Shown here in pieces: positions 1 to 8,025 of a DNA stretch of 34,626 nt (position 1 is its first letter; each line of letters begins with the position of its first letter). The notes under the pieces were generated by a model that had not been told where the DNA came from, ran no database searches, and saw nothing but the letters and a program-made list of their open reading frames with translations. Source of the DNA: Bacteroidales bacterium. Lineage in GTDB: Bacteria > Bacteroidota > Bacteroidia > Bacteroidales > UBA1402. The stretch lies in the NCBI GenBank assembly GCA_028709215.1, contig JAQVXI010000021.1, positions 1-34,626 on the forward strand. The letters are read 5' to 3'. A program made the translations under genes and the position numbers.

Positions 1-5
1 GAAAT

Positions 6-1079
6 ATGATTCGGAAGTCGCTCTTGAATTTTGTACTGATGCTGCTGCTTTGCAGCAGCATCAGTTGTCGTCGAGTGTCTGATTTTGCCCAGCTGGACTC
101 GCTGGTACAATCGTGGCTGAGTAAGGGCTACTACGAAGGGGCTGCACTCTGCATTATTCAAGGGGATTCCATTCTTTTTCAGAACAGCTACGGTTCCTAT
201 AATGCCGATACAAAAGTATACGTAGCTTCCGCCGGAAAATGGGTCGCTGCAGCCGTAATTGCCGTCGTTGTTGATCAGACGCCCTTGGATTGGGAGGATG
301 AAGTAGAACGTTGGTTGCCTTCGTACCGGGGCGATCCCAAAGGAAAAATTCGTCTTCGTCAATTGCTATCACATACCTCCGGTGTCTTACCTTATTTGCC
401 GGCTCCTCGAGTGGATCAATACAATTCGCTGGATTCTGCCGTGGCAGAAATATTACCGCTGGATACGGTCTTTAGAGCCGGAACGCGCTTTCAATACGGC
501 GGTTTGGGAATGCAGATTGCGGGAAGGATGGCTGAAGTTGCTATGGGCATGACGTTTGAGGAAATTTTTCAACAAGAATTGGCCAGCCCGTTGGGTATGC
601 GTGCGTCCCATTTTGTACCCATCGATACAAGCGGAGGACATGCACCCATGTTGGGCGGTGGTTTGTGTACGACCCTCAATGATTACATACATTTCTTAAA
701 CATGATGCATCACCAGGGGGTCTTCGAAGGTAGGCGAATTCTTCGGGCGGAAACCATCCGTCAAATGCAAGCCGATCAAATTGGGGATGCACACGTTGAT
801 TCGGGTGAATACGTCGAGCGAGGGCTTGGACTTCGGCATCGCGGCGTTTACGGGCTTGGATTGTGGCGTGAAAAAATTGATGAAGAGACCGGTGAGGCGT
901 ATCAATTCAGTTCGCCGGGTTGGGCTGGGGCTTATCCTTGGTTGAACACCCGGGAGGGTGTCTATGGCTTTTTTATCGCCCATGTCAAAGGCGGAGCCAA
1001 CAAAGCCGACGGTTTTTCTTCGTTTTACGGAAGTCCTATCTTATCGGAAACCACCAGTAAGATTCTAAAAAGCAAATAA
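6..1079 (+). CDS. Serine hydrolase, beta-lactamase (class C/PBP-like) family
   Basis: This 357-residue protein has the beta-lactamase/penicillin-binding-protein fold of serine hydrolases and esterases. The nucleophile motif SxxK is seen as SAGK at residues 75-78, and the family motif HTSG lies at 123-126. A Tyr at 164 (sequence FQYGGLG) sits where the YxN-type second motif is expected, although its third residue is Gly and not Asn. The N-terminus is a hydrophobic signal of about 20 residues ending in SISC, a weak lipobox, so it may be a periplasmic or surface lipoprotein. Its stop codon is one base from the start of the following lyase gene, which implies co-transcription and perhaps translational coupling. 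From this context an esterase or transesterase acting on sugar decorations is more likely than antibiotic resistance, but that is inference. Only five bases precede the start, so the upstream context is not visible. Confidence 0.85.
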   Translation: MIRKSLLNFVLMLLLCSSISCRRVSDFAQLDSLVQSWLSKGYYEGAALCIIQGDSILFQNSYGSYNADTKVYVASAGKWVAAAVIAVVVDQTPLDWEDEVERWLPSYRGDPKGKIRLRQLLSHTSGVLPYLPAPRVDQYNSLDSAVAEILPLDTVFRAGTRFQYGGLGMQIAGRMAEVAMGMTFEEIFQQELASPLGMRASHFVPIDTSGGHAPMLGGGLCTTLNDYIHFLNMMHHQGVFEGRRILRAETIRQMQADQIGDAHVDSGEYVERGLGLRHRGVYGLGLWREKIDEETGEAYQFSSPGWAGAYPWLNTREGVYGFFIAHVKGGANKADGFSSFYGSPILSETTSKILKSK

Positions 1080-1080
1080 T

Positions 1081-3732
1081 ATGAACATCCAACGCTATCT
1101 TCTAGGAATCTCCATTTTCGTTGTATTGAGCGCGCATGCGGCCGATCATCCCCGAATGTATGTATCCGATGCCGATTTGCCCGAAATCCGGCAAAAAATT
1201 GAAACACAGGCATGGGCGAAGGAGTCCTTTTCACAGATACGATCACAGGTGGAAATCTACGTGGATCGTCATGCCGCAGACCCGACCTGGATTGTGTCCA
1301 GACTTGCCATGTACTGGAAGGAAGGGGAGCGCTATACACAGTGCTATTTAAAAGATCAGAATTGGGATCGGGGCGAAGGCAATGCGCCCGTACCCACGGT
1401 TCGAATGCCGGGTATGCGTACGTGGAATAAGTATGTGAATGTTCCTTTGGCGGATCGGGAACCCTACAACGAATCGGGAGATATGCTGGGTTTGGATCGA
1501 CTCAATCCGCAGGCAGCTCCCGTTCGGATTCCGTATAAGGAAAGCGGACACATGATTCGTTCGAACAACGTCGAAATTCTGACGTTGGCAGAACAGGCCG
1601 CCTTTGTATATTGGGTTACGAAGGAAGAAGCGTTTGCTCGATTTGCAGCGGATATTTTCAATACCTGGTTGGTGGGAACGTATTACATGAATCCCATACT
1701 CGATCCGAAGCAATCGACCGGAAGTGCGGGCGGATGGGCGCCGGGCGGCATCTGCGGATATTACGATTACGAGCAGATTCACGACGATCTGGCACTGCAT
1801 GCGGCGGTTGTGTACGATTTTATCTTTGATTTTTTGCACGCACATCCTCATCCGGACGTCGTCTCGTTGGGCAAAGCAACCAAAAGCGTTGCAGAAGAAG
1901 TGTTTAAACGGTTTATCGATCTGGGAATGATTCGAGGTAGCAGCCAAGGAAACTGGAACGTGAATGGTTGGAATATGTTGTTGCGTCCAATTTTGGTGTT
2001 GGATACAGATGACTGCTATGCGGATGGAAAAGGTCGAGATTACTATTTGAGGTTTTTAACCCAACAGTCCACTCCGTATCGGGCGTCCATTCCCGATATG
2101 CTCAAACAGTACGACTCAGTGACCGGTTTGTGGCCGGAATCTCCGGGATATGCTTTTGGTACGGTACAGATGCTTTTGGATTGGTTGGCGCCATTGAAGC
2201 GGGCCGGTTACGATATTTTGGACGGAAACCCCATTCTTCAAAAAGCAGCGTTTGCGGTTTTTCCGTGGATGGACGAGTCGGCAAATTTGGTTGTTTTTGG
2301 TGATTCAAGAGGCGGAACGGCCCCTTTTATGATGTTCGAAAACCTGTTGAGTCATTATACTCAAGTGGGCGATGCGTCGGGTGTTTCGATGGTGTCCCGT
2401 GCTTTGAATAAAGGTCTTCAGTTGGAAAAATATACGCGTTCCCATTCCGATTGGACCCGGCTGTGCACCAATACGCCTACGATTCCGGCGGTGTCCGAGG
2501 GTTTGGTCGAGCGCGCTTCCTACGCACCGCATCACCGTTTTATTACGATGAAAAGCGGAAAAGGCTCCGATGCGATGATGGCTTGCTTGTATGGTGGTAA
2601 AAAAGGGTATCATTTGTCCGAGAATGGCCTTGCGCTGCAGTTGTATGCGTTTGGCTACGCCATGGTGCCGGATGCGGCAGCTTACGAATCGTATTGGAGC
2701 AAGGATCATGTGTATCATCAATCCGCGACCGGATCCAATACCATTCTGCCGGGATATACACACGGTCCCATTCACATCCATGCCATGGAACCCTTCGTGG
2801 AAGAGGCTGCATTTTTCAATACGGATGCGTTGACTCCGTTCTTGAATTTTGCAGACGTTTCGGCGGCCGAAAAAAGAAGAACGGTGGCCATGATCCAGAC
2901 CTCAAATGGAAACGGGTATTATGTGGATCTGTTTCGCTCGGATTTGGATGACAACGACTATTTGTTTCATCACGTCGGGCGTTCCTTCACGATTTCCGAT
3001 GAGCAGGGGAATGCATTGGACGTTCAATCCGTGAAACAAATGGACAAGCCGCATGCTTCGGGTTATGCCTGGTTTGAAAACATTCGGACGGCTCCGGTAG
3101 AGACGGATTTTATGTGTACATGGAACGTTACGGATGAGCTCACCGGACGTTTGTGGATGACGGCTGCTGCTCAACGACGAGCCTATCTGGTGGATGCACC
3201 GGCTACAACGTTGCAGATCGGCCTGACGCCGGATCGGGTAAGTATGCCTCCCAACAAGACTCCAACCTTGTTGCTGCGTCAAACGGGCAACAATGCCAAA
3301 AGCAATCCGTTTATGGGTGTTTATGAAGCATATACACACAATCAACCCACGGTTCTTTCGGTGGATGCCCTGCCCACGGTACGAGGAGGTTCGGGTCTCT
3401 GTATCCAATCGGTGGGCAAGATGACGGATTACGTGCTGAGCAATGTGGATCCGACGGCCTATGCCCCTAAAAAGGGCTTGATGCTACAGGCAGCCTTTGG
3501 TCTTGTTCGGGAAATCAACGGAGAACCCAACAGTCTGTATCTGGGCAAGGGACGTTTGATTCGCTATTTGGATCTGTCGCTGGAGGCAAACGAAGCGGTG
3601 TATGCCGTCTTATTTAAAGAAAATGGTGTTTGGTATTGTTCCAGCACGGGACCCGTTGTGGTTGGTAAAGGCGCGCAAACCGTTCGGATCGATGACAAAC
3701 ACGGAACTCGTCGCTTTCGGCTTGGGTTCTGA
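1081..3732 (+). CDS. Heparinase II/III-family polysaccharide lyase-like protein
   Basis: This 883-residue protein begins with a Sec-type signal peptide, probably cut after residue 20 (AHA). The middle is an all-helical (alpha/alpha) toroid containing GNWNVNGWNM at 290-299 and WPESPGYAFG at 351-360. These carry the Asn and Tyr that act in heparinase-III-like lyases. From about residue 480 a beta-rich domain holds the segment from H511 to N553 (LQLYAFGYAMVPD, then a SNTI motif). It resembles the heparinase II/III signature with a His followed by HNTV. The family cleaves uronate-containing polysaccharides by beta-elimination; the substrate here cannot be read from sequence. No T9SS tail is seen, so a periplasmic location is likely. 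It starts one base after the serine hydrolase stop, so the two probably form one transcript. I am sure of the broad family but not of the PL family number. Confidence 0.8.
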   Translation: MNIQRYLLGISIFVVLSAHAADHPRMYVSDADLPEIRQKIETQAWAKESFSQIRSQVEIYVDRHAADPTWIVSRLAMYWKEGERYTQCYLKDQNWDRGEGNAPVPTVRMPGMRTWNKYVNVPLADREPYNESGDMLGLDRLNPQAAPVRIPYKESGHMIRSNNVEILTLAEQAAFVYWVTKEEAFARFAADIFNTWLVGTYYMNPILDPKQSTGSAGGWAPGGICGYYDYEQIHDDLALHAAVVYDFIFDFLHAHPHPDVVSLGKATKSVAEEVFKRFIDLGMIRGSSQGNWNVNGWNMLLRPILVLDTDDCYADGKGRDYYLRFLTQQSTPYRASIPDMLKQYDSVTGLWPESPGYAFGTVQMLLDWLAPLKRAGYDILDGNPILQKAAFAVFPWMDESANLVVFGDSRGGTAPFMMFENLLSHYTQVGDASGVSMVSRALNKGLQLEKYTRSHSDWTRLCTNTPTIPAVSEGLVERASYAPHHRFITMKSGKGSDAMMACLYGGKKGYHLSENGLALQLYAFGYAMVPDAAAYESYWSKDHVYHQSATGSNTILPGYTHGPIHIHAMEPFVEEAAFFNTDALTPFLNFADVSAAEKRRTVAMIQTSNGNGYYVDLFRSDLDDNDYLFHHVGRSFTISDEQGNALDVQSVKQMDKPHASGYAWFENIRTAPVETDFMCTWNVTDELTGRLWMTAAAQRRAYLVDAPATTLQIGLTPDRVSMPPNKTPTLLLRQTGNNAKSNPFMGVYEAYTHNQPTVLSVDALPTVRGGSGLCIQSVGKMTDYVLSNVDPTAYAPKKGLMLQAAFGLVREINGEPNSLYLGKGRLIRYLDLSLEANEAVYAVLFKENGVWYCSSTGPVVVGKGAQTVRIDDKHGTRRFRLGF

Positions 3733-3807
3733 TGCTGCGGGAGTTCCGTAGGTATAATGCTTTGTCTGAATTTGCTCTATGCATTTTTTGCATATTGCTT
3801 TTGTGTG

Positions 3808-3832
3808 AACGTGTAAGACGTTCTTACAAGTT
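3808..3832 (+). other. Imperfect hairpin downstream of the lyase gene
   Basis: Arms aac-g-tgtaaga and tcttaca-a-gtt pair over ten positions with one mismatch around a three-base loop. No clear T-run follows on either strand, so this is at best a weak terminator or an mRNA 3' stabiliser. It lies 75 bases after the heparinase-like gene. A separate stronger hairpin follows at 3863-3890. Confidence 0.35.
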
Positions 3833-3862
3833 GGTTTATGGTGACCATCAACCACAAAAACA

Positions 3863-3890
3863 AAGGACTTACAGTTTCCTGTAAGTCCTT
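3863..3890. terminator. Bidirectional intrinsic terminator (tRNA-Pro and lyase gene)
   Basis: A perfect 12-bp stem (aaggacttacag / ctgtaagtcctt) closes a four-base loop, tttc. On the - strand it is followed by a T-rich run (complement of caaaaacaaa), placing a terminator 12 bases after the tRNA-Pro 3' end. On the + strand it is followed by ttgattttt, so it can also stop transcripts from the lyase gene upstream. Confidence 0.8.
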
Positions 3891-3902
3891 GATTTTTAAC
3901 AG

Positions 3903-3978
3903 TCGGGGTGACTGGATTCGAACCAGCGACCACTCGCCCCCCAGACGAGTACTCTAAACCGGGCTGAGCTACACCCCG
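3903..3978 (-). tRNA. tRNA-Pro (anticodon GGG)
   Basis: Read on the - strand, a 7-bp acceptor stem (CGGGGTG / CACCCCG) is complete, followed by a D arm (GCTC...GAGT), a 5-bp anticodon stem (CTCGT / GCGAG, one T-G pair) and the 7-base loop CTGGGGG. Position 33 is T and the anticodon is GGG, reading CCC and CCU proline codons. The T arm has GCTGG-TTCGAAT-CCAGT, with a G-T closing pair. The discriminator base is A, and the 3' CCA is not encoded. Promoter and terminator flank it, so it is an independent single-tRNA transcript placed between two + strand polysaccharide-lyase genes. Confidence 0.95.
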
Positions 3979-3992
3979 TTAAAAATGCGCTG

Positions 3993-4024
3993 CAAAAGTA
4001 CGCTTATTTTTTCAAATTCGCCAA
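3993..4024 (-). promoter_or_regulatory. Bacteroidota-type promoter of tRNA-Pro
   Basis: On the - strand the -7 box TACTTTTG (4000 to 3993) fits TAnnTTTG exactly. A TTGG element (4024 to 4021) lies 20 bases upstream, the expected place for the -33 box. The predicted start is about 8 bases before the tRNA. Confidence 0.7.
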
Positions 4025-4120
4025 GCTTTATCGATGAAAAAACGCACAGAAGCATTTTTTTTTGAGGATTGCGTATATTCGTTGACTGGTTCGTATTATA
4101 GATGAATCAAACCCACTCCT

Positions 4121-6820
4121 ATGAACAGAAGATCGTTTTTCAAAATCCTCTACGTCGCACTGCTTTGTCTGTTGACCACATCCCTGCATGCAAAACGCAC
4201 GTTTGTCCATCCCGGACTGACGTATACGCAGGCAGACCTGGATCGTATGAAAGCCATGGTGGAGGCAAAGCAGGAACCCTTTTATGCGACGTTTTTGGCC
4301 TTGCAGGCTTCCGGCTATTCCCAGATTGGGAATGGCGATTATGCACCGATTACCTCCATTGCTGAAGGGCGTTTTAACGGAACCATTGGTGCCGACGGAC
4401 GGCGGGCACACGATTTGGCCCTGATGTACCACATCACCGGAAACAAAGCCTATGCAGACGATGCGGTCAAGCGACTCAATCGTTACAAGCATCTGACCAA
4501 TGCCAGTTCTCGTGGTACGGCTCCCCTGGACAACGGAAAAATTTACCTGTTGCTCGAAGCCGCCGAATTGATGAGAAATTACGAAGGCTGGGAGGCCGCC
4601 GATCAGGAAGCATTCAAACGCATGTTGACCCACCCTTTTTACAGCACGACGCAAACGGCAGAAGGTTACAAAAGTTTGACCGATTCACTCAACAATGTTT
4701 CGTTTTATTGGAACATCTATCAGTTTGATCCCGGACGTTTCGGCAATCAAGGATTATTTGCTGCGCGGGGTCTGATGTCGATGGGCGTGTTTCTGGACAA
4801 CGATACCATTTACGACAGAGCCTATCGATATTTGCTGGCCATGTCCCATCGACCGGATGACTTGCCCTACAAGTCAGGACCTCCGGTTCGCACCGGGGTC
4901 GTCAGCGAAAATGACTATAAGATTGATTACAGCGTTCGTTGGGAGTCGTCCATCGCCGATTACCATTCGGATGAGGTGTTAAAATATTACATCTATCAAA
5001 ATGGTCAATGTCAGGAGTCGTCTCGCGATCAGTCCCATACAATGGGTGGCATCGGTAATTATACTTGTCTGGCCGAGATTACATGGAATCAGGGCGATAG
5101 CCTGTATAATGTGTTGGATAATCGCATTTTGAAAGGGATTGAATACAATACACGCTACAATCTTTCTTTCGTCAAAACGTATCCGGATCAACCGCAACCT
5201 TGGGAGCCTACGGGGTATTCCAAAGTAGAGTCGGACTGTACGTACGAGAATGGTGTTTACTATCAGGCGCTGAGCCGGTCGGGACGTTGGGAATCCAAAG
5301 ACATCAGTCCCGATGCTCGAGAAAACCAAGTAGGTCCCGGTGGTTGGAAAACCCAGGCCTTGGTGCACTACAAACACCGCATGGGCATGCCCGCAGCATC
5401 GTATACCTGGTTGCAACGTGCCTACGATCATATGATGGAAACGTACAAACATGAGAACTGGGGTGTTGCCCCCAATTGGTATTATGAATGGAGCGGCTGG
5501 GGGACACTAACCAAGGAACGTCCCACCTGGATGGTGGGCGATGCCGGCCGTTTCGAAATGGGGCAACGCATTTCCGGTATGCCTACCGTGCCTTGTACGG
5601 TAAAAGCGGTCGATTACGATTACTTTTCTCAGCCGGGTGAAGGCTACACCTTTCACAATGCCGGAACCACGCCGTCAACCACCCATCGAACGGATGGAAC
5701 CGTTGAAATCGACCAGGAAGCCTCGGATGTGTTTGTAACAGACATGGTTGTGGGCGAATGGATGAGTTACAGCATGGTTTTTCCTGCCGGAGAAGGCAAC
5801 ACAGAGGTGAGTCCTGTACGTCCCTATAATGTCTATGTAACGTATCGTGCCCGGGAGTCCGGAAGCAAACTGTTTGCAGCCGTAGGCGATGGCGAAAAAA
5901 CAGGAAAAGAGTTGGAAGTATCCTCCGAATGGGTCGAACGCTGTCTGGGTACGGTTGAGGTGGAATGCGGTGCTGCAACGCTGCGGCTGTTTGTCAAAGG
6001 CAAGAGCAACGTGCTCGAAGTGAAGGATATTCGAGTGGAACCCATTTATTCCTCGGGATTACAGAAAGTGGATTTGAAGAAAGTTGCCAAAAGCATCCGA
6101 GTATACGATTCGGGAAATAACGATGTTTCCGATAACTACGCATCAGCCATCCAAGCGGTGGCCGATGCGGACTATTCGGTTCCAATGGGCCTGGGCCATC
6201 AAAAATTTTTGGTGTTCGATTTTGGTGAAAATGGATTGTACATCAATCGATTGAGTCTGTACAACGATGGGGTGAAGCAGGATACCCGGGAGCAGGCCAG
6301 TGTGTTGGGTGAGACGACGTCATCCCCCTATACAGGTGCGTGGAATTCCAGCCTCAAAAAGGATTTTCTGCGCACCAACGGTACACTGCAAACCGGCTTG
6401 AATGTCTCCATTCTTGAAAATACCTGGGTTCAGCCCGGTACCATTGGAACCTATTCGGTCGGACCGGTCGGTTCCTATCGGTATTTGGCTTTGTATAATT
6501 GGTCTACGACGTTTAACGCTTCCGAAATGGAATTGATGAGCAATGAAGTGTTGATGATCAACGATCCGGACAGCGAAGCCACTGCTGAATGGGATGACGC
6601 CGATGAAACGGCCATAAAAACGGTTGCTCTACCGACCCCTCTCTATGTGTTGAATGCCGGTGTACTGTCTTGTCCTTCTGCCGTAAGGATGCAAGCGTAT
6701 ACGTTGCAAGGACGTCTTGTCACATCGGTTGCTTCTACGGAATTAGGACTCTCGGCGGGTCTCTACCTTGTGCGGATAACAACAGGGGACGCAACGTATG
6801 TCGTTAAAGCGAAATTTTAA
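4121..6820 (+). CDS. Secreted alginate-lyase-family multidomain protein with T9SS sorting domain
   Basis: This 899-residue protein has an N-terminal signal (cut near residue 24, LHA) that begins MNRRSFFK, a twin-arginine-like motif. Residues about 30-470 look like an alginate_lyase-type alpha/alpha toroid, with GNQGL at 208-212 and QESSRDQSHTMGGIGN at 298-313 as the characteristic central motifs. Residues about 500-660 resemble a CBM6-like beta-sandwich (the GEWMSYSMVFPAG region). Residues about 665-810 resemble a discoidin or F5/8-type module ending in RYLALYNW. The last 60 residues end AGLYLVRITTGDATYVVKAKF-like, typical of the type IX secretion type A sorting domain, so surface attachment or release is expected. 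The role is probably uronate-polymer binding and cleavage; the substrate is unknown. It follows the tRNA region with no obvious promoter and ends 9 bases from convergent aroB. Confidence 0.78.
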   Translation: MNRRSFFKILYVALLCLLTTSLHAKRTFVHPGLTYTQADLDRMKAMVEAKQEPFYATFLALQASGYSQIGNGDYAPITSIAEGRFNGTIGADGRRAHDLALMYHITGNKAYADDAVKRLNRYKHLTNASSRGTAPLDNGKIYLLLEAAELMRNYEGWEAADQEAFKRMLTHPFYSTTQTAEGYKSLTDSLNNVSFYWNIYQFDPGRFGNQGLFAARGLMSMGVFLDNDTIYDRAYRYLLAMSHRPDDLPYKSGPPVRTGVVSENDYKIDYSVRWESSIADYHSDEVLKYYIYQNGQCQESSRDQSHTMGGIGNYTCLAEITWNQGDSLYNVLDNRILKGIEYNTRYNLSFVKTYPDQPQPWEPTGYSKVESDCTYENGVYYQALSRSGRWESKDISPDARENQVGPGGWKTQALVHYKHRMGMPAASYTWLQRAYDHMMETYKHENWGVAPNWYYEWSGWGTLTKERPTWMVGDAGRFEMGQRISGMPTVPCTVKAVDYDYFSQPGEGYTFHNAGTTPSTTHRTDGTVEIDQEASDVFVTDMVVGEWMSYSMVFPAGEGNTEVSPVRPYNVYVTYRARESGSKLFAAVGDGEKTGKELEVSSEWVERCLGTVEVECGAATLRLFVKGKSNVLEVKDIRVEPIYSSGLQKVDLKKVAKSIRVYDSGNNDVSDNYASAIQAVADADYSVPMGLGHQKFLVFDFGENGLYINRLSLYNDGVKQDTREQASVLGETTSSPYTGAWNSSLKKDFLRTNGTLQTGLNVSILENTWVQPGTIGTYSVGPVGSYRYLALYNWSTTFNASEMELMSNEVLMINDPDSEATAEWDDADETAIKTVALPTPLYVLNAGVLSCPSAVRMQAYTLQGRLVTSVASTELGLSAGLYLVRITTGDATYVVKAKF

Positions 6821-6829
6821 GAGGATCAT

Positions 6830-7897
6830 TTAGGACTGCATGCACGTACGGAAGTAGTTGAGCATGTCCTGCAATTGTTGCGGTTGTGCAAATTGATCCA
6901 GACGGATTGTGCCAACATCGGATAAAAGGGTGAAATTGATTTCTTGCCCTTCATTTTTTTTGTCGTGTCGCATATACTCCATGATGCGCGCTTCGTCTGA
7001 ATCGGAGAGTTCAAAGCGACCGTATTCTTTTACGATATACGTAGCCATTTGATGTAAGGTTGATACCGGAAAGCCACACAGTTTTGTCGCCAAAAATAAT
7101 TCGCCGATCAAACCCCATGCCACCGCGTAGCCATGCAGAACCGGTCGGTGTTGTTCGTGTGAAAGACTTTCGAATGCATGCCCCAAGGTGTGACCCAAAT
7201 TAAGGGCTTTTCGGATGCCTTTTTCCGTCGGATCCATTGTGGTAATCTCATATTTGATGTCAATGGAGCGTTTTACGGCCAGTTGAAAGGCTTCGGTCTC
7301 AGGCGTGTCCAAGTTTAATTGGAGCAACGATGACAGGTATTCCGGATCCGATAAAAGTCCGTGTTTGAGCATTTCTGCAAATCCCGACTGGCGGTTTTGC
7401 GCATCCAAGCTCTTAAAGAAAGGCGTGTGTATGAGTACGGCCTTGGGCATATGAAAGGCTCCAATTTCGTTTTTAAGGCCGTTGAAATTGATGCCTGTTT
7501 TTCCACCCACCGCAGCGTCTACCGCTGAAAGTAGTGTTGTCGGGATATGAATGCAATCCATGCCGCGTTTGAACGTTGCAGCCGCAAAACCGCCCAAATC
7601 GGTAATCATACCGCCCCCCAAATTGATCAGGATGGACTTGCGCGTGGCTCCGTTTTGACTGAAGAATTTCCAGATTTCCGTCAGTGCTTCGACGTTTTTG
7701 TGCGCATCTCCCGCCTGTGTCCGAATCACTTTGATGTGTTGGAGTTGGTCGGACTGCATGAGCGTGGGCAAACAATGCGTTGCGGTGTGTGTATCACACA
7801 GCAAAAACTGCTGATTCGGGTCGTATGCCTGGAGCAGATCCAACACATCTTCTGTCAGCGTTTGAGAATAGCGTATTTCCGTCGTATTTTTACCCAT
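6830..7897 (-). CDS. aroB: 3-dehydroquinate synthase
   Basis: This 355-residue cytosolic enzyme converts DAHP to 3-dehydroquinate, the second step of the shikimate pathway, using NAD and a divalent metal. The NAD-binding stretch GGGMITDLGG (94-103), IPTTLLSAVDAAVGGKTG (118-135) and KNEIGAF are all present. The metal ligands are expected at E175 (FAEMLKHG), H236 (NLGHTLGHA) and H255 (VLHGYAVAWG), and all three are seen. Length matches the family. The start ATG lies about 20 bases below a good -7 box. The gene stands alone, convergent with the upstream lyase and divergent from cls. Confidence 0.97.
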   Translation of the reverse strand: MGKNTTEIRYSQTLTEDVLDLLQAYDPNQQFLLCDTHTATHCLPTLMQSDQLQHIKVIRTQAGDAHKNVEALTEIWKFFSQNGATRKSILINLGGGMITDLGGFAAATFKRGMDCIHIPTTLLSAVDAAVGGKTGINFNGLKNEIGAFHMPKAVLIHTPFFKSLDAQNRQSGFAEMLKHGLLSDPEYLSSLLQLNLDTPETEAFQLAVKRSIDIKYEITTMDPTEKGIRKALNLGHTLGHAFESLSHEQHRPVLHGYAVAWGLIGELFLATKLCGFPVSTLHQMATYIVKEYGRFELSDSDEARIMEYMRHDKKNEGQEINFTLLSDVGTIRLDQFAQPQQLQDMLNYFRTCMQS

Positions 7898-7915
7898 AAG
7901 AGATTATTTATGAGA

Positions 7916-7923
7916 CAAAGATA
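7916..7923 (-). promoter_or_regulatory. -7 box of aroB promoter
   Basis: TATCTTTG on the - strand matches TAnnTTTG exactly, 18 bases before the aroB start codon. No clear -33 TTTG is seen at 19-21 bases upstream; TGAA occupies that place. Confidence 0.6.
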
Positions 7924-8025
7924 GTATTTTCAGTGCTTTTTTTTCATATTTGCATTTCCTGAACGTTTGTCTTGAAACAAACTCAATATCAGTGAAACAC
8001 GAGTACTTATTCTAAATCGTTGGTA

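Noticed and set aside
1348-1947. Leftward ORF of 199 residues inside the heparinase-like gene
   Set aside because: It is antisense to a clear family member, has no recognisable domain and has unnatural composition rich in Arg, His and Ile.
2902-3408. Leftward ORF of 168 residues inside the heparinase-like gene
   Set aside because: Antisense shadow, no start context and no family resemblance.
3610-3933. Leftward 107-residue ORF beginning MVAGSNPVTPT
   Set aside because: It reads the T arm of the tRNA-Pro as protein, a common false call, and otherwise overlaps the lyase gene on the other strand.
4028-4654. Leftward ORF of 208 residues over the start of the alginate-lyase-like gene
   Set aside because: It covers the signal peptide and catalytic domain of a real gene in the opposite direction and has no domain of its own.
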